This document shows positions 1 to 9,282 of a stretch of DNA of 32,660 bases, in pieces. Under the pieces are notes generated by a model that saw nothing but the letters and a program-made list of their open reading frames with translations, searched no databases and was not told where the DNA came from. The position numbers and the translations under genes were made by a program. Origin of the DNA: Spirogloea muscicola (Eukaryota > Streptophyta > Zygnematophyceae > Spirogloeales > Spirogloeaceae); the NCBI GenBank assembly GCA_009602725.1, contig WELB01000012.1, forward strand, positions 653,235 through 685,894, given 5' to 3'. How positions within the stretch are numbered: the stretch's first letter is position 1; every line of letters starts with the position of its first letter.

Positions 1-282
1 CACTCTCCCCCCCACCCCCACCCCCCCCCCCCTCTTCATTCTCCCCTCCCCTTCACCACCTCCGCCCAACCACCCTTCCCCTCTTCCGTTGCTCGTTGTT
101 CGTTTGTCTGGTTCTCCTCTCCTCCCATGGGCCCCCCCACACTCGGCCCTCGTCTCTCCTGGCCTCTCCCTCTCTCTCTCCCCTTACTTTTCCGCCCTAA
201 TAGTGCTCTTTGCGTTCCTCATCCCTCTTTCGCTCCTCCTCGACCTCAACCTTGATTGCTACAGCAATGAAGTTCCGCTGAG
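1..282 (+). other. Pyrimidine-rich tract, intron or 5' leader of the EAF gene
   Basis: The first 250 bases are almost pure C/T, starting with long C runs and passing into CT-rich sequence. They end in acceptor-like AG dinucleotides near 264, 272 and 282. No conserved coding is visible. The EAF family normally has a short conserved stretch before the DFKPASID motif, and that stretch is absent here, so this tract is probably the end of an intron with the first exon outside or at the very edge of the window. An ATG at 267 reads only four codons before a stop. A C-rich promoter or 5' UTR is the alternative. Confidence 0.45.
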
Positions 283-1604
283 CTAAAATTCTTTCTGGGC
301 ACTTTCGAGTCAGACGACTTCAAGCCGGCGTCGATCGATGGCGGCAAGCCAGGGCGGCTGGTGCGCAGCGCTGGCAGTGACAAGGTGTCAGTGGAGTTCC
401 CCACCGCCGCGGCTGCGGCCGATGGTGGCTCTGCCGCCGGCGTCGTCGCATTTGAGGGCCGCCACGAGCAATGCAAGGAGCTAGAGGGCATCCTCTTCTT
501 CGATGGCGCTGGCTTCACACTGCACCATGTCCATCGCGCTGTCAAGGGCCTGAGGGTCGTCCGCAACGCTGAGAAGGGCGGCCGCCGAGGCACCGCCGCC
601 GCCGCGGGCCCGCCGCCCGCCTCCTCGGCAGGCGGCGGCGGAGGTGGTGGACTTGTGGACGTTGAGGTGGCTGAGTTGGCGGCCGAGAACGGCGGCGCCA
701 GCAGTGCTGGCGTGGACGAGGCTGAGGATGGCGGCGCCAGCCCTTACGTCGAGCCCGCCGAGGAGGTCAGGCCGCCGCTTGCCACCTCTGGTGACTATCA
801 ACATAACAGCCATCTGCTTGGCGGGAAATCTTGCTGATCCCTGAAATACGGGCTGACACAGATTGTGCCGCCATGTGGCAGGTTGTGAACACCGGCGAGG
901 ACCGCCCACTTCAGCGGCTTCTGACAGGAGGTCTGGTTGGCGGCTAAGGGCCGTGGTTGATCTGTGGTCAGACTTGCAGGCTAAGATTAGTGACCCCAAG
1001 AAGTTAGCTGGCGGTGCTGATGACCCGCCGTTTGTTGGCTGCCTCAGGAAAGGAAAAGCGGCATCAGCTGCCAAAGGATTCAGCCGCGAGGGCCACCAGC
1101 AGCGGCCGCCAAGCGGCGCCAGGTGGTGGCGGTGGCAGCAGCACGACTGCAGACAGGAGTGCCAGGGCTGCTGCGCATGCAAACGGGCCACGGCCAAAGA
1201 CAGGGAAGGCTGCAGCACCGGTCGTGGTGGCATCTGCGCTGGATCCTGCCAAGAGGGCACGGACCAGCATTGCAGAGCAGATCGACGTCCGGACCAGAGC
1301 CGAGGCGGTGGTAGCGGCCGAGGACGAGGAGGTGGAGGAGGAGGTGGTGGTGGAGGAAGTGGAGGAGGAGGAGGTGGAGGACAGCGGAGATGATGGCCGC
1401 AGCGGCAGTGGACGACTGCCAACACCAGCGACAGAGGCGGCTGCTGCAGGGAGAGCGTCAATGCCAGGTGGTGGCGGAAGTGGCAGTCAGGTCGATGGCG
1501 GCAACAATACGAGCAGCGCAGAGTCAAGCAGCGATAGCGGGAGTGAGGAGGATGAGGAGGACGAGGAGGAAGACGGCTCGGCAAGCTCTGGCGATGACAT
1601 CTGA
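283..1604 (+). CDS. ELL-associated factor (EAF) family transcription elongation protein, 5' end incomplete
   Basis: EAF proteins bind and stimulate the elongation factor ELL at RNA polymerase II in the nucleus. The first visible exon (about 283-790) reads LGTFESDDFKPASIDGG, then a beta-rich segment (DKVSVEFP) and LEGILFFDGAGFTLHHVHRA followed by KGLRVVR. This is the EAF N-terminal domain order: DFKPASID, then a [C/L]xLIFD strand, then FTLxxxxxxxKxLRxxR. The most consistent join is donor CTCTG/GTGACT at 790 to acceptor CTCAG at 1047, which preserves phase and makes a 257-base intron; other splices are possible. The second exon (1048-1604) is low complexity: basic and Ala/Gly-rich, then a Glu/Val run, then a Ser/Asp/Glu tail ending SGDDI and a TGA. 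A Ser/acidic C-terminal region is typical of the family's activation domain. The start codon is not resolved. Confidence 0.72.
1317..1384 (+). repeat. GGA/GGT purine-rich simple repeat inside EAF exon
   Basis: An uninterrupted run of GAG, GAA, GTG and GGA-like triplets encodes an alternating Glu/Val block in the EAF reading frame. The same bases read as poly-Gly in the next frame. Triplet slippage probably produced it, and it accounts for the long misleading open frames on both strands here. Confidence 0.8.
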
Positions 1605-2578
1605 CATAGACTCGTTGCTGCCCACATTGCCCGCTACTGCACCGGATGCCTGCATTACAATGTGTGCACAGTGGAAGCTCAACCCTGCCACCGCCTATCG
1701 ATAGGGTGCCGTCACGCCTGCAAAAATAGGCCATTGCCTCGAGATAGTGATGCGTGTGCCTGCTATATGGCACCAATTTTGAGCTCAGCAGTGAACTGCT
1801 GCTTAGGGGCCACCCATGCCGCTGCTGTTGGTTAGTGGCACAGAGCAAACAGCAGCAATCTGCAGCCTCAGGCAGGTACAGCCCGAGCACGACGCCTGGG
1901 CTGACAGAACACCAGTCACATATGCGCCCTTTCCTGCCTACAACATCCGGGATTGCCAGCCTGCTGCTGGCAATGCTTGTGGGGCGGAAGCCCAGAGCCA
2001 GGCCAGCAGCAGCTGCTGATGCAGGAGCCTGGAAGGTCCAAGTTTTCATGCCGAGAAGTGGCATGAAAGCCTGTTCCCATTTGAAATGCATTTGCTGTTC
2101 GCGTGCAGTGCGGGTGAGTACAACAGGTCATAGGACCACAGAGCAACTGAGTGGCGGAAAGCTCTTAGACTGCTGGTCAAGGTGGCAGCTCTTTCTGCTC
2201 AACTGCAGCGCATGTACGTATTGCTCGTTGCAACTCATGTGAGTGAGAATACTTGTCCAAGGTAAGAGCCTTGAGCAAACATCAAAGCTGGTCCTCTAAG
2301 GGCCTGCTATGTCCTCTGGGGCACAAATCCTTGTGATGGACTGCATAGCAGGCACAAAAGCACACAGAAATGTGAACTTTCAGAGGAGCGTATCCATCCA
2401 CGTGCACTGACAGCAGTCTACAGCAAGCAGCAGACAATGTTTGTATTGCAAAGTGCATTGTATATGTGAAGCACACATAGAGCAGAGTGGAACTGAATAG
2501 GGCAGTCACACTACAGTAGTCAGCTTTGCTTGCCATAAAAAATAGAATAATGATACAGGAAAGCTACATAAATAGTCA
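1605..2578. other. Intergenic / 3' UTR of EAF, no supported gene
   Basis: Between the EAF stop and the stop of the next, convergent gene I see no conserved coding on either strand. The open frames are shadows without splice support or recognisable motifs. Part of it is presumably the EAF 3' UTR. I did not find a TGTAA on the plus strand here; a TTACA, which is TGTAA on the minus strand, lies at 1655-1659. Confidence 0.5.
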
Positions 2579-3420
2579 CTAGAGGTTGGGTCTTCTGATA
2601 TGGCTTTGTGACCAGCACCTGAGCACTTCAGCAAGTGCTGTCTCTTTGATATAGGCCCTTCTGTTGTCAGCATTCAGCAAACTCATGCAGCAATTGCTGC
2701 AAGTTGTCAGAGTGCTCCATATCTGGGTCGCAGCACGAACACAATCAGTTGTTATGTCACCACCTCCTGCACTGCCCAAGCAGCTGCTCTCATCCCTTGT
2801 TCCGGAGCCCACATTGCCACTTCTGTCGTCACCGCTGCCTTTATCTGAGCTCCTTCTCCTGCCTTCTTCCAGACCTTCCCTGTTCATTTCCTCGGTCACT
2901 CTATCTTGCGCCAATACATCAATGTCTGCACCACAATAACATATCCCATAACCGCTTCCGCACTTGCTGCTGCAACTGATGTTGCGCCTTCCCGCCGCTT
3001 TCTCTGCTGCCTCTCCTCATGCAGTACTGCCGTAGATGTCCGCCACAGCCACTGCTGCTGCCTCCAGGTACACGCAATCCCTCATCTCCGTTGATGCCAG
3101 CTCATCATGTAGTGTGGTGCTGACGTAGCTGCTACTGCAATTGCAGCAGTTCTGCCCAACAGGCTCCACCAATTACAGGATGCGTCACGCGCCGGCTAGC
3201 GCAATCCTGCCTGTACGCCAGAACCCAACGTCGCAGTCTCTTCCAGTAGTCGTGTTGCCAAGGCATAGGCTGCATCAGCGTGTGGTGTGGTGAGGGCCAT
3301 CCCCCAACCAGTGCAAGCCGGTAGCGCAACCAACATTGGCCCCCAGTCACAACCAATCCCCAGTAAGAGCCAGCCACTATGCGAGCCTTAACGACCAAGC
3401 CCTGCTTGTCACCCACCAAA
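2579..3420 (-). CDS. Tentative spliced gene, unknown function
   Basis: Not recognised. On the minus strand three stretches read like protein. The first (roughly 3210-3320) contains DAAYALATRLLEETATLGSG. The second (about 3028-3147) contains LASTEMRDCVYLEAAAVAVA and then DIYG. The third (2579 to about 2929) starts IDVLAQDRVTEEMNREG and ends SQSHIRRPNL with a stop. The second and third join in phase if the donor is GGCA/GTACTG and the acceptor GTGCAG/ACATT, giving an intron of about 100 bases. The first two join in phase with acceptor GGGCAG/AAC. The helical Ala/Leu-rich parts suggest an alpha-helical fold, followed by a Gly/Ser/Asp-rich linker. A possible first ATG with a good donor (MELFLLMTTIIGG) lies near 3625. 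The alternative is that this is an unusual 3' UTR of SNAPC1 and the frames are chance. Confidence 0.38.
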
Positions 3421-3548
3421 AACCTTAGCTGCTACCTACAATTTAACTAGGGCTTGCCAAGAACTTCAACTGGCTGGTCACAACGCAAACAGTGACAAGT
3501 GGCGCTATGTGCATGATGTACAATCTCAGTACTTTGACTTGCTACAAG

Positions 3549-3572
3549 CAGAAGCTCATGCAGAAGCTCATG
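3549..3572. repeat. Perfect 12-bp tandem duplication
   Basis: The unit GCAGAAGCTCAT occurs twice in direct succession within about 24 bases, followed by a partial GCTTGCATGC stretch. It lies in the short gap between the SNAPC1 stop and the tentative gene downstream of it. It is probably a simple slippage duplication. Confidence 0.7.
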
Positions 3573-3736
3573 CTTGCATGCACATATCGCACTCACCCGC
3601 CTATGATTGTCGTCATCAGCAAAAAAAGTTCCATCGCGTCAGTGTCCAATATGGCATAAGCAGTCACTGCTGACAAAAGTCAGCCATGAAGAGGCACAGG
3701 CGGCCTGGCGGGATGTCATGGCCACTTGGAGGGATC

Positions 3737-6700
3737 CTAAGACCCCCGCAGGAGGTCTAGCTCCAGATCCTCTGCTAGCGCCGCAACATCATCCGGCTCA
3801 AAGTCATCCTCCTCCCAGTCGCTGCCCGCCTCCTGCCGCATGTTGTCTTCCACTGTGGCAGCCTCAGTGTCACTCACACCTGCGGGAGCTGTGGATATCC
3901 CCACGGGTGCTGTGCAGTTTGCTGCTATTTCAGCTGGCAGCCTATTGTCGTCCTGGTCGCTGCCAAGAATGTCCAGGTTCCCAACTTTGCCCTGGCTGAC
4001 CAAAGGCTGGGCAGACGAAGCATCTGTCACGTCCCTGTCACTGTCAGCTAGAGTACCCAAGCTCGTCGACGCGCAGGTCCACAGCAGGTGTGAGCCCCCT
4101 GCATCGGCAATTCAGGAGTAAACTGCTGCTTGATGACTGTCTATGCCTGTTGCAGCTGCTGCTCCACAGGCTTTTATGTATGACAACTTGTAGCACTTGA
4201 AACCTCTCACATTTAGTCAACATTATACACTGGAAGCTTTCTCAAAGTGTTCCAGAGTACTTGCAGGCAACACACCTGCTGAATCTTCGTCTCCAAGCCC
4301 CTCGTGGACCTCATCCTGCCATTCACCGATCGAAGTACAATGCAACTTGCTGGATAGGTGAGTGATCAGCACTCCCTATGCACTCATCCTCAGCGGTCTC
4401 TATCAGGTTTGCACCATGGCTCGACGACTGGAGTGATACGCTCCATAACGAGTAGTGGGGGCTCCAAACAGTGAGCTACAAAGTCAGCCATGCATCGCTC
4501 ACCTGCAGCTCCTCCACTTCTCGCGCATGCCGCTCGGCAGCAAGCTTCAGTGCAGCCTCACGGCTGGTGTCCCAAGCCCCTGCTTCTCTCAGAAGCTGCG
4601 CACCAACTTCGCCCGCCAGCTCACTTTGAGCAGGTGGAGCCTGCTCCTTGGCCAACTCCTCGTCCTCGCCTCCTGTGCATGACCGCCAGTGTACGAGGCA
4701 TGAGAGAGCAGTCAGAGCAGCCTCAGTGACTTGTAATAACGGTCTCCTCTTGCACGTCACGGCCAGGCAAAGATCAAAACCCAACAACGATTCACGCCCG
4801 ACATTTGCCTCCTCAAGACCAAAGCACAAGCTCTATTGCAGAGACCCCAGCTTTTTCATTGACCTTCCTCCCGAATCCTATATCTTGCCATCTCTTTGCA
4901 GCGGTCCCTTGCCTTCTGCTAGCTATTCAGACTTGCATCTACTGACTAGAGGTTACTGAGAGTCCGCTTGCTGCCATCTCAGTAATTAGCACTCCGGCTC
5001 CTTCAGACCTTGTCCATTCCTTTGGGCTGGCCTCTCCCAGCCACCAGTCAATCTGGCCGCGCTTGCTCCTATATCTTGCAGAAGGTCCAGGTCTTACACC
5101 TTACTCCATTCTTGGCCGAAACTCTTGGCCGAGGAGCATAATGCTAGCAGCAAACAGATCTGGGTAGTAACATGATCAGGAGCAAGAAGACTACTGGAAA
5201 TGCAGTTACCTGTGAACACCCGTTGCCTGACTGCCGCGTAGGCTTGGCAAAGACTGTGCAGCTGATGTAGGCCGAGCTCCTCCACCTGCCACAGCCCACA
5301 AAGCCCAGAAGCACGTAAGGCTACTGGCTGCGTCTGCGTACTGGATTTTCTTAGATAGCTCTTCAGCCAGGCTTAGCTGCAATCAGATTATACTCTGGTA
5401 ACCCCGCTACAAGCCACCTTCCAAGGTCATATGAAAGCACCTGGTCTCAAGGGCATCGAGCACTTCATACCAGGCTGTCCTCAAGGTGGTCCGACAACGG
5501 CATCCGCGACAGCAGCCTGGCAGGTAGACCAACGGCCAGGACACTCAAGAAGGTAAGCTATGCGAGCCAGGTCAGGTAAGCCCTCATGCAAATGAGATTC
5601 ACTGGTGCCTACCTGACATGCATAGGAACGTACTGTTTTGCAGTGGGAGGTGATAGAGCTGCTAAGAAGAGACAAGTTTTGTTTGCTGAGCTGCAGGCCA
5701 TTCAGCTCAGAGCAATGATGTTCAGCCAGATTGCACGAGCTCCTAATGCAGCACCACGAACAGATGACAGCGTGTGCATCTTGCAGGATCTCTCATGCGC
5801 GCAGGCAAAACGACGCAGGCAGGCGCGAACCACAGAGACGTACTGCTCCCGCATGATCTTGTTGAGAGCGGCCTCCCGAGCTCGGGCTGCCCACCGAGCG
5901 ACGGCCTTGCTCTGGTCGCAGTCCACGGCGCCGAGAAGGAAGGCATGCTCAGCCAGCATCCGGCGCAGCACGGCGGCGACTTCCCAGGGGCCCTCCATGC
6001 GGGCCATTTCGGCAAGGTTCTGCAGCCGACGGAGCTTGGCTGCAAGTGGGGTCACACTTCATGGCGAGGTCAGAAGTCAGCTCGCATGAAGGAGCCCAGG
6101 TTCGCAGACAAGGAGATCTAGGATACAAGCACTGAGTTTCGTATGTGTCTCGCAATCACAGCGCATTGGCACCGAGAAGGCTGAGTGCTGCGATCACCCA
6201 CCGAGGCTGATGTAGATCCTGACAGGGGCCGCCGCCGGCGGCTGCGTGTGGTAGAGGCAGTAGAGGGCGTACAGCGCGCCCGCCTCTGCCAGGACCGTCG
6301 CGCCGGCCCGCAGGTGCTCTGCATCGACCAGGACAGCTTGTTGGGGTCAGTGAGGCTGCCAGCTGCTCCGGCGAGCAGCGCCTGCTGCTGCTTGGCCGTC
6401 AGCCGATAGGAAAGGCAGGCATGGACTTCAGCTGCAGGCTGGGGCACGAGCAGCGGTGTTACCGCCTTGCATGGATGACACATTCTGCCGCACTCTGCAC
6501 TGACGAGTTTACTTTGTCAGCACCATCATACTTGCACACGGTCTTGCGATTCAGAAGGCAAGGAGGCTCAGGGCTCTTGGCCGCAGCAGCCGGCGTCTCC
6601 GGCTGGCGCCAGATCGAGGGGAGTAGAGTGCGTACTAAGAGATGAAGGGCCTCCTGCGTGGCCAAGTACGATTGATGGAGCGGGAGAGGCCCTCACCTAG

Positions 6701-6970
6701 CGCGGCGGCGTAGAGCTGCTGCAGGAAGCGGGCGCGGGAGGTGCCCCGCGGCCGGCCCTCGTGCACCAGCGCGAAGCTGCGGGCGCGCCAGGCCGACTTG
6801 AAGGCCGCCAGCGTCGCAGCGGGCCCGGCCTGCGCGCAGCCTCCGGTCAGCGCACTGGGGCGGCGGGCGCTCACCGCCGCCTCGTAGGCCGCCAGCAGCG
6901 CGTCCACGTCCTGGACGTGAGCGGGGCGCTCGAGCGCCTCAGCGGGGCGCGGCGGCAACGGCGGCGCCAT
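3737..6970 (-). CDS. SNAPC1: snRNA-activating protein complex subunit 1 (SNAPC1/SNAP43)
   Basis: SNAPC1 is a core subunit of SNAPc, which binds the proximal sequence element of snRNA gene promoters for RNA polymerases II and III in the nucleus. Resolved exons (minus strand): 6697-6970, 6202-6318, start 6039 to about 5829 (donor uncertain), 5210-5285, 4503-4672, 4276-4315 and 3737-4098. Exon 1 starts MAPPLPPRPAEALE and carries FKSAWRARSFALVHEG, the family's F-K-x-x-W-x-x-R-x-F-x-x-x-x-E-x pattern, then FLQQLYAAAL. Exon 2 holds the hallmark GALYALYCLYHTQPP and VRIYISL. Exon 3 has VLRRMLAEHAFLLGAVD. Phases match at exons 1/2 (G+AG), 2/3 (G+CC), 5210/4672 (G+GA), 4503/4315 (0/0) and 4276/4098 (G+GG). 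The C-terminus is acidic (SDWEEDDFEPDDVAALAEDL). Unresolved: the exon 3 donor and a possible small extra exon between 5286 and 5829. Confidence 0.82.
4876..5079. repeat. 13-bp perfect direct repeats bracketing repeat copy A
   Basis: TCCTATATCTTGC occurs at 4876-4888 and again at 5067-5079, 191 bases apart, enclosing copy A of the dispersed repeat. Identical short direct repeats around a repeat copy are what a target-site duplication from a small non-autonomous insertion would look like. A tandem-repeat origin is the alternative. I see no A-box/B-box pair or A-rich tail in the enclosed 178 bases. Confidence 0.6.
4962..5069 (+). repeat. Copy A of a dispersed ~108-bp repeat (in SNAPC1 intron)
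   Basis: This segment matches the reverse complement of 7063-7170 over its whole length. The outer 40 bases are diverged (CACTCCGxCTCCTTCAGACC is shared). The inner core is nearly identical, from CTTGTCCATTC through GGCTGGCCTCTCCCAGCC to ATCTGGCCGCGC. The GGCTGG-CCTCTC-CCAGCC part can form a hairpin. The copy lies in the 537-base SNAPC1 intron between the exons at 5210 and 4672, antisense to the gene. Confidence 0.85.
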
Positions 6971-7062
6971 AGCCGCCACCGGCGGGCTATGACGAGGCGG
7001 CTGCCGAGCAGTGCATTTGGCTGCTGACGTTAGTAAAGCGGCGAGAGCGGGGCTACACAAAG

Positions 7063-7170
7063 AGAGCACGCGCGGCCAGATCAACTGGTGGCTGGGAGAG
7101 GCCAGCCCAAAAGAATGGACAAGGTCTGAAGGAGTCGGAGTGCGAAGGACTGAGACAGCAGTAAGCGCAC
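7063..7170 (-). repeat. Copy B of the dispersed ~108-bp repeat (upstream of SNAPC1)
   Basis: This is the reverse-complement partner of the copy at 4962-5069, with the same conserved core (GGCTGGGAGAGGCCAGCCC on the plus strand at 7090). It begins 93 bases upstream of the SNAPC1 start codon, so it lies in or next to the promoter or 5' UTR. It reads in the same direction as the gene. Confidence 0.85.
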
Positions 7171-7299
7171 ACAAAGCGCAGCCCTTCGCTAAGCTTGAGG
7201 GGGCTAAGTTAAGCAATCACACAGACATAGCTCCTCTGATGCAAGGCAATGGCCTCAGGACGGTCTTCCCAGTAGAAGACAGCTCCTCCAATGTACGGC

Positions 7300-7345
7300 A
7301 GTGGCTGTGAGTGGCCAGCGCAGAGAAGGAATGAACTAAAGTTTA
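7300..7345 (-). repeat. Copy D, diverged partial repeat unit
   Basis: GTGGCTGTGAGTGGCCAGCG followed by AGAGAAGGAATGAAC aligns to the core of copy B (GGCTGGGAGAGGCCAGCC, then AGAATGGAC) with several substitutions. Its core starts 223 bases from that of copy B and 94 bases before that of copy E, compatible with an old array of roughly 95-110-bp units. Confidence 0.55.
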
Positions 7346-7390
7346 AACAGGCCAGAAAAGCGCTAAAGCACACGGCGACTCAAGCAGCCA

Positions 7391-7446
7391 TTGGGTGCTC
7401 AGCAGTCCCTGTGAGAGGCCAGTCCCAAGGGATGTGCAAGGTCCAC
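7391..7446 (-). repeat. Copy E, diverged partial repeat unit
   Basis: CCCTGTGAGAGGCCAGTCCC followed by AAGGGATGTGCAAGGTCCAC aligns to the core of copy B, including the GAGAGGCCAG centre and the CAAGGTC segment. It is the copy furthest from SNAPC1 in this gap and lies 382 bases from the stop codon of the HEATR5-type gene. Confidence 0.55.
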
Positions 7447-7827
7447 AATGGCCAGAACGTAACTGTGCGAACGCCGGCTGAAGGGGGACTTTAATACGCA
7501 CAAGTGAGCACAAGCAAGCAGATCCGACAGGCTGGTTGTGGATTGAAGTATATGACGTCTTGACATTAGCTTTGATGCATGCGACCTTTTCATTTACCAA
7601 AGTAAAGGACACACATTGACAAATTTGGCCAGAGGACAGAGCCTCAAAGCCTCAAGACAGTTCTTAGAAATTATGCCCTCAGGTGCTGCACAAATCAGGC
7701 TGGCAAACAATGGTCACCACATATGTAGCAAACAACAACGTGCTCGTCCATCTGTGCCCGATGCAGATATTGCAAAATTTGGCATGTTGGTTCGCAAAAA
7801 TGGCCCATCATTTAGGGCACACTTCCT

Positions 7828-9282
7828 TCACCGACCGTGGCTGTTGTAAGGATCCATGCCAACGATTGAGGATTGCCCAACAAGGACCACCTTATCTACT
7901 TCCAGTTCAGAAACGCTTTCTTCCGGTTCATCTGCAGCTCCATTCTTGTCTGATGGGACACTGGGTACGCTTGAAGGTTCACCAGCCTTGTCTTCTCTCA
8001 CGGGAATGATATCAGCTTCTTCTTCAATCGGGTTAGCATAGGTAGCAGGATCCAACGACGTTGAAGTAGAGAAAGACACCTCAAAATTAGGGCTCACATT
8101 TACTAAATGACCAACTTCGTCAACTGCGTGGCGCTCCTCCACACCTGTGGCCTCCTCAACATTTGACCACTCTTGGTCCACGACCTTCTCTGTCATGCCA
8201 CCATAGTGTTGCGCAACAACCTCCGGAATCCCATTTGCCTGACTATCTATTGCTGGCGGCAAAACACCAACAGAAGGTTCTTGCGGCAGAAGTTGCTGCC
8301 CGATATCTCCTCGGCATTCCTGAGCAATACTATCTTCAATCAAGGATGTCGAAGCAGCCACAGAGAAGTGTGCATTTGTGGAACATATCTCATCCTCCTC
8401 AGCAACTGGAGCTGCTGCAGCTACATCTCCACTCTCTGGTGTAGCATCATCAGCAGCTGTAAGCTTATCATCAGCAGCTGTAAGTTCTTCCTTGTCAGAT
8501 GTCCGAGTCACAGATGCTGTTGACGGGTGTGCCTCAAGGATATCTGGTTGCTGCTGCAGTTGCTCAAACAGAGCGCTTGTACGGGGCTGCAACCTATCCT
8601 GCTCAACCGAGACCCATGTAGATGGACCGTATGGCCCTGATGAGAAATCATCCCAGTCCTCATCTTGGTCCCCCACGGTGTCCCTCACCTCTCCCTGTGC
8701 TGGCTCACCTTGCATATCTTGAGACAAATGACCGACAGTATCTGCTGATTGGCCTGCAGCCGTAGAGTCTTCTGTGGAGGAATGCAAGTTGCTGTTGTCC
8801 ACTGTCGTCTGAAAATCATCCCAGTCGTCGTCTATCTCTTGCTGCTCGGTCGCACCCTGCGGCCTTGCCTGAGAGGGTCCAGGCTCCACCTCAGAGGACA
8901 CCTGGCCTGGGCTGTCTTTGGCTGCAACAGACAAAGCAGTCAAAGGTCGAGGCTCCCCGGTTGCTGCCCTTGCTTCACTTGACACAGGTGCAGCCAGGGT
9001 TTGAGATTTATCCCTATCCTCCTGGATGTCCAAGCTTTGACCCTGCAAAGAAGCTGATGCGAGAGGGTCGCCTTCATTGCTCGACGTTGGAGTATAAGGG
9101 GACCTGAAGTTGTCCCACTGTTCCTCATCGCCTTCCTGGAAGTCCACGACGTGGCTCTGCTTTGGAGCTGATGGGAGGGGTACTACCAATCTGAAGGGAC
9201 TTGTAGCTGCCGGGAGTGGTGGCTTCATGGCTGCAGTGGGCACTTTAGGTTCCTGCTGGGGCACCGAGCTCCTGATCATTGC
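7828..9282 (-). other. Last exon of the HEATR5-type gene: 484-residue acidic tail with three WxxF motifs
   Basis: The acceptor TGCAG/GCAATG continues the frame from LDEQSRRELQ into AMIRSSVPQQEP. The exon then runs 485 codons without interruption to a stop at 7828, whereas nearly all other exons of this gene are under 250 bases. The encoded tail is rich in Ser, Glu, Asp, Pro and Gln and looks disordered. It carries EEQWDNFRS (9100-9126), DDDWDDFQTT (8803-8832) and DEDWDDFSS (8638-8664). Acidic W-x-x-F motifs bind the ear domains of gamma-adaptins and GGAs, and plant SWEETIE proteins have comparable ones. A fourth, DQEWSN, lacks the Phe. Confidence 0.82.

Larger units (their letters stand above)
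6971..7827. promoter_or_regulatory. SNAPC1 upstream region and HEATR5-type 3' flank
   Basis: Both neighbouring genes run on the minus strand, so this 857-base gap holds the 3' UTR of the HEATR5-type gene and the promoter of SNAPC1. The only structure I can support is the set of repeat units B, D and E. I found no clear TATA element near the SNAPC1 start and no TTACA (TGTAA on the minus strand) after the HEATR5-type stop, so its poly(A) site is not located. Confidence 0.45.

Noticed and set aside
863-1393. Plus-strand frame ending in poly-Gly
   Set aside because: The Gly run is the GGA/GGT repeat read out of frame. The neighbouring frame gives the Ser/acidic EAF tail that fits the family.
481-2091. 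536-codon open frame on the minus strand
   Set aside because: It is a shadow of the GC-rich EAF exons and triplet repeats: Pro, Cys and His runs, no family motif. The plus strand carries the conserved EAF domain.
3132-3419. 95-codon minus-strand frame rich in Trp
   Set aside because: Trp-rich composition is unlike a real protein; a different frame over the same bases (DAAYALATRLLEE) looks more credible.
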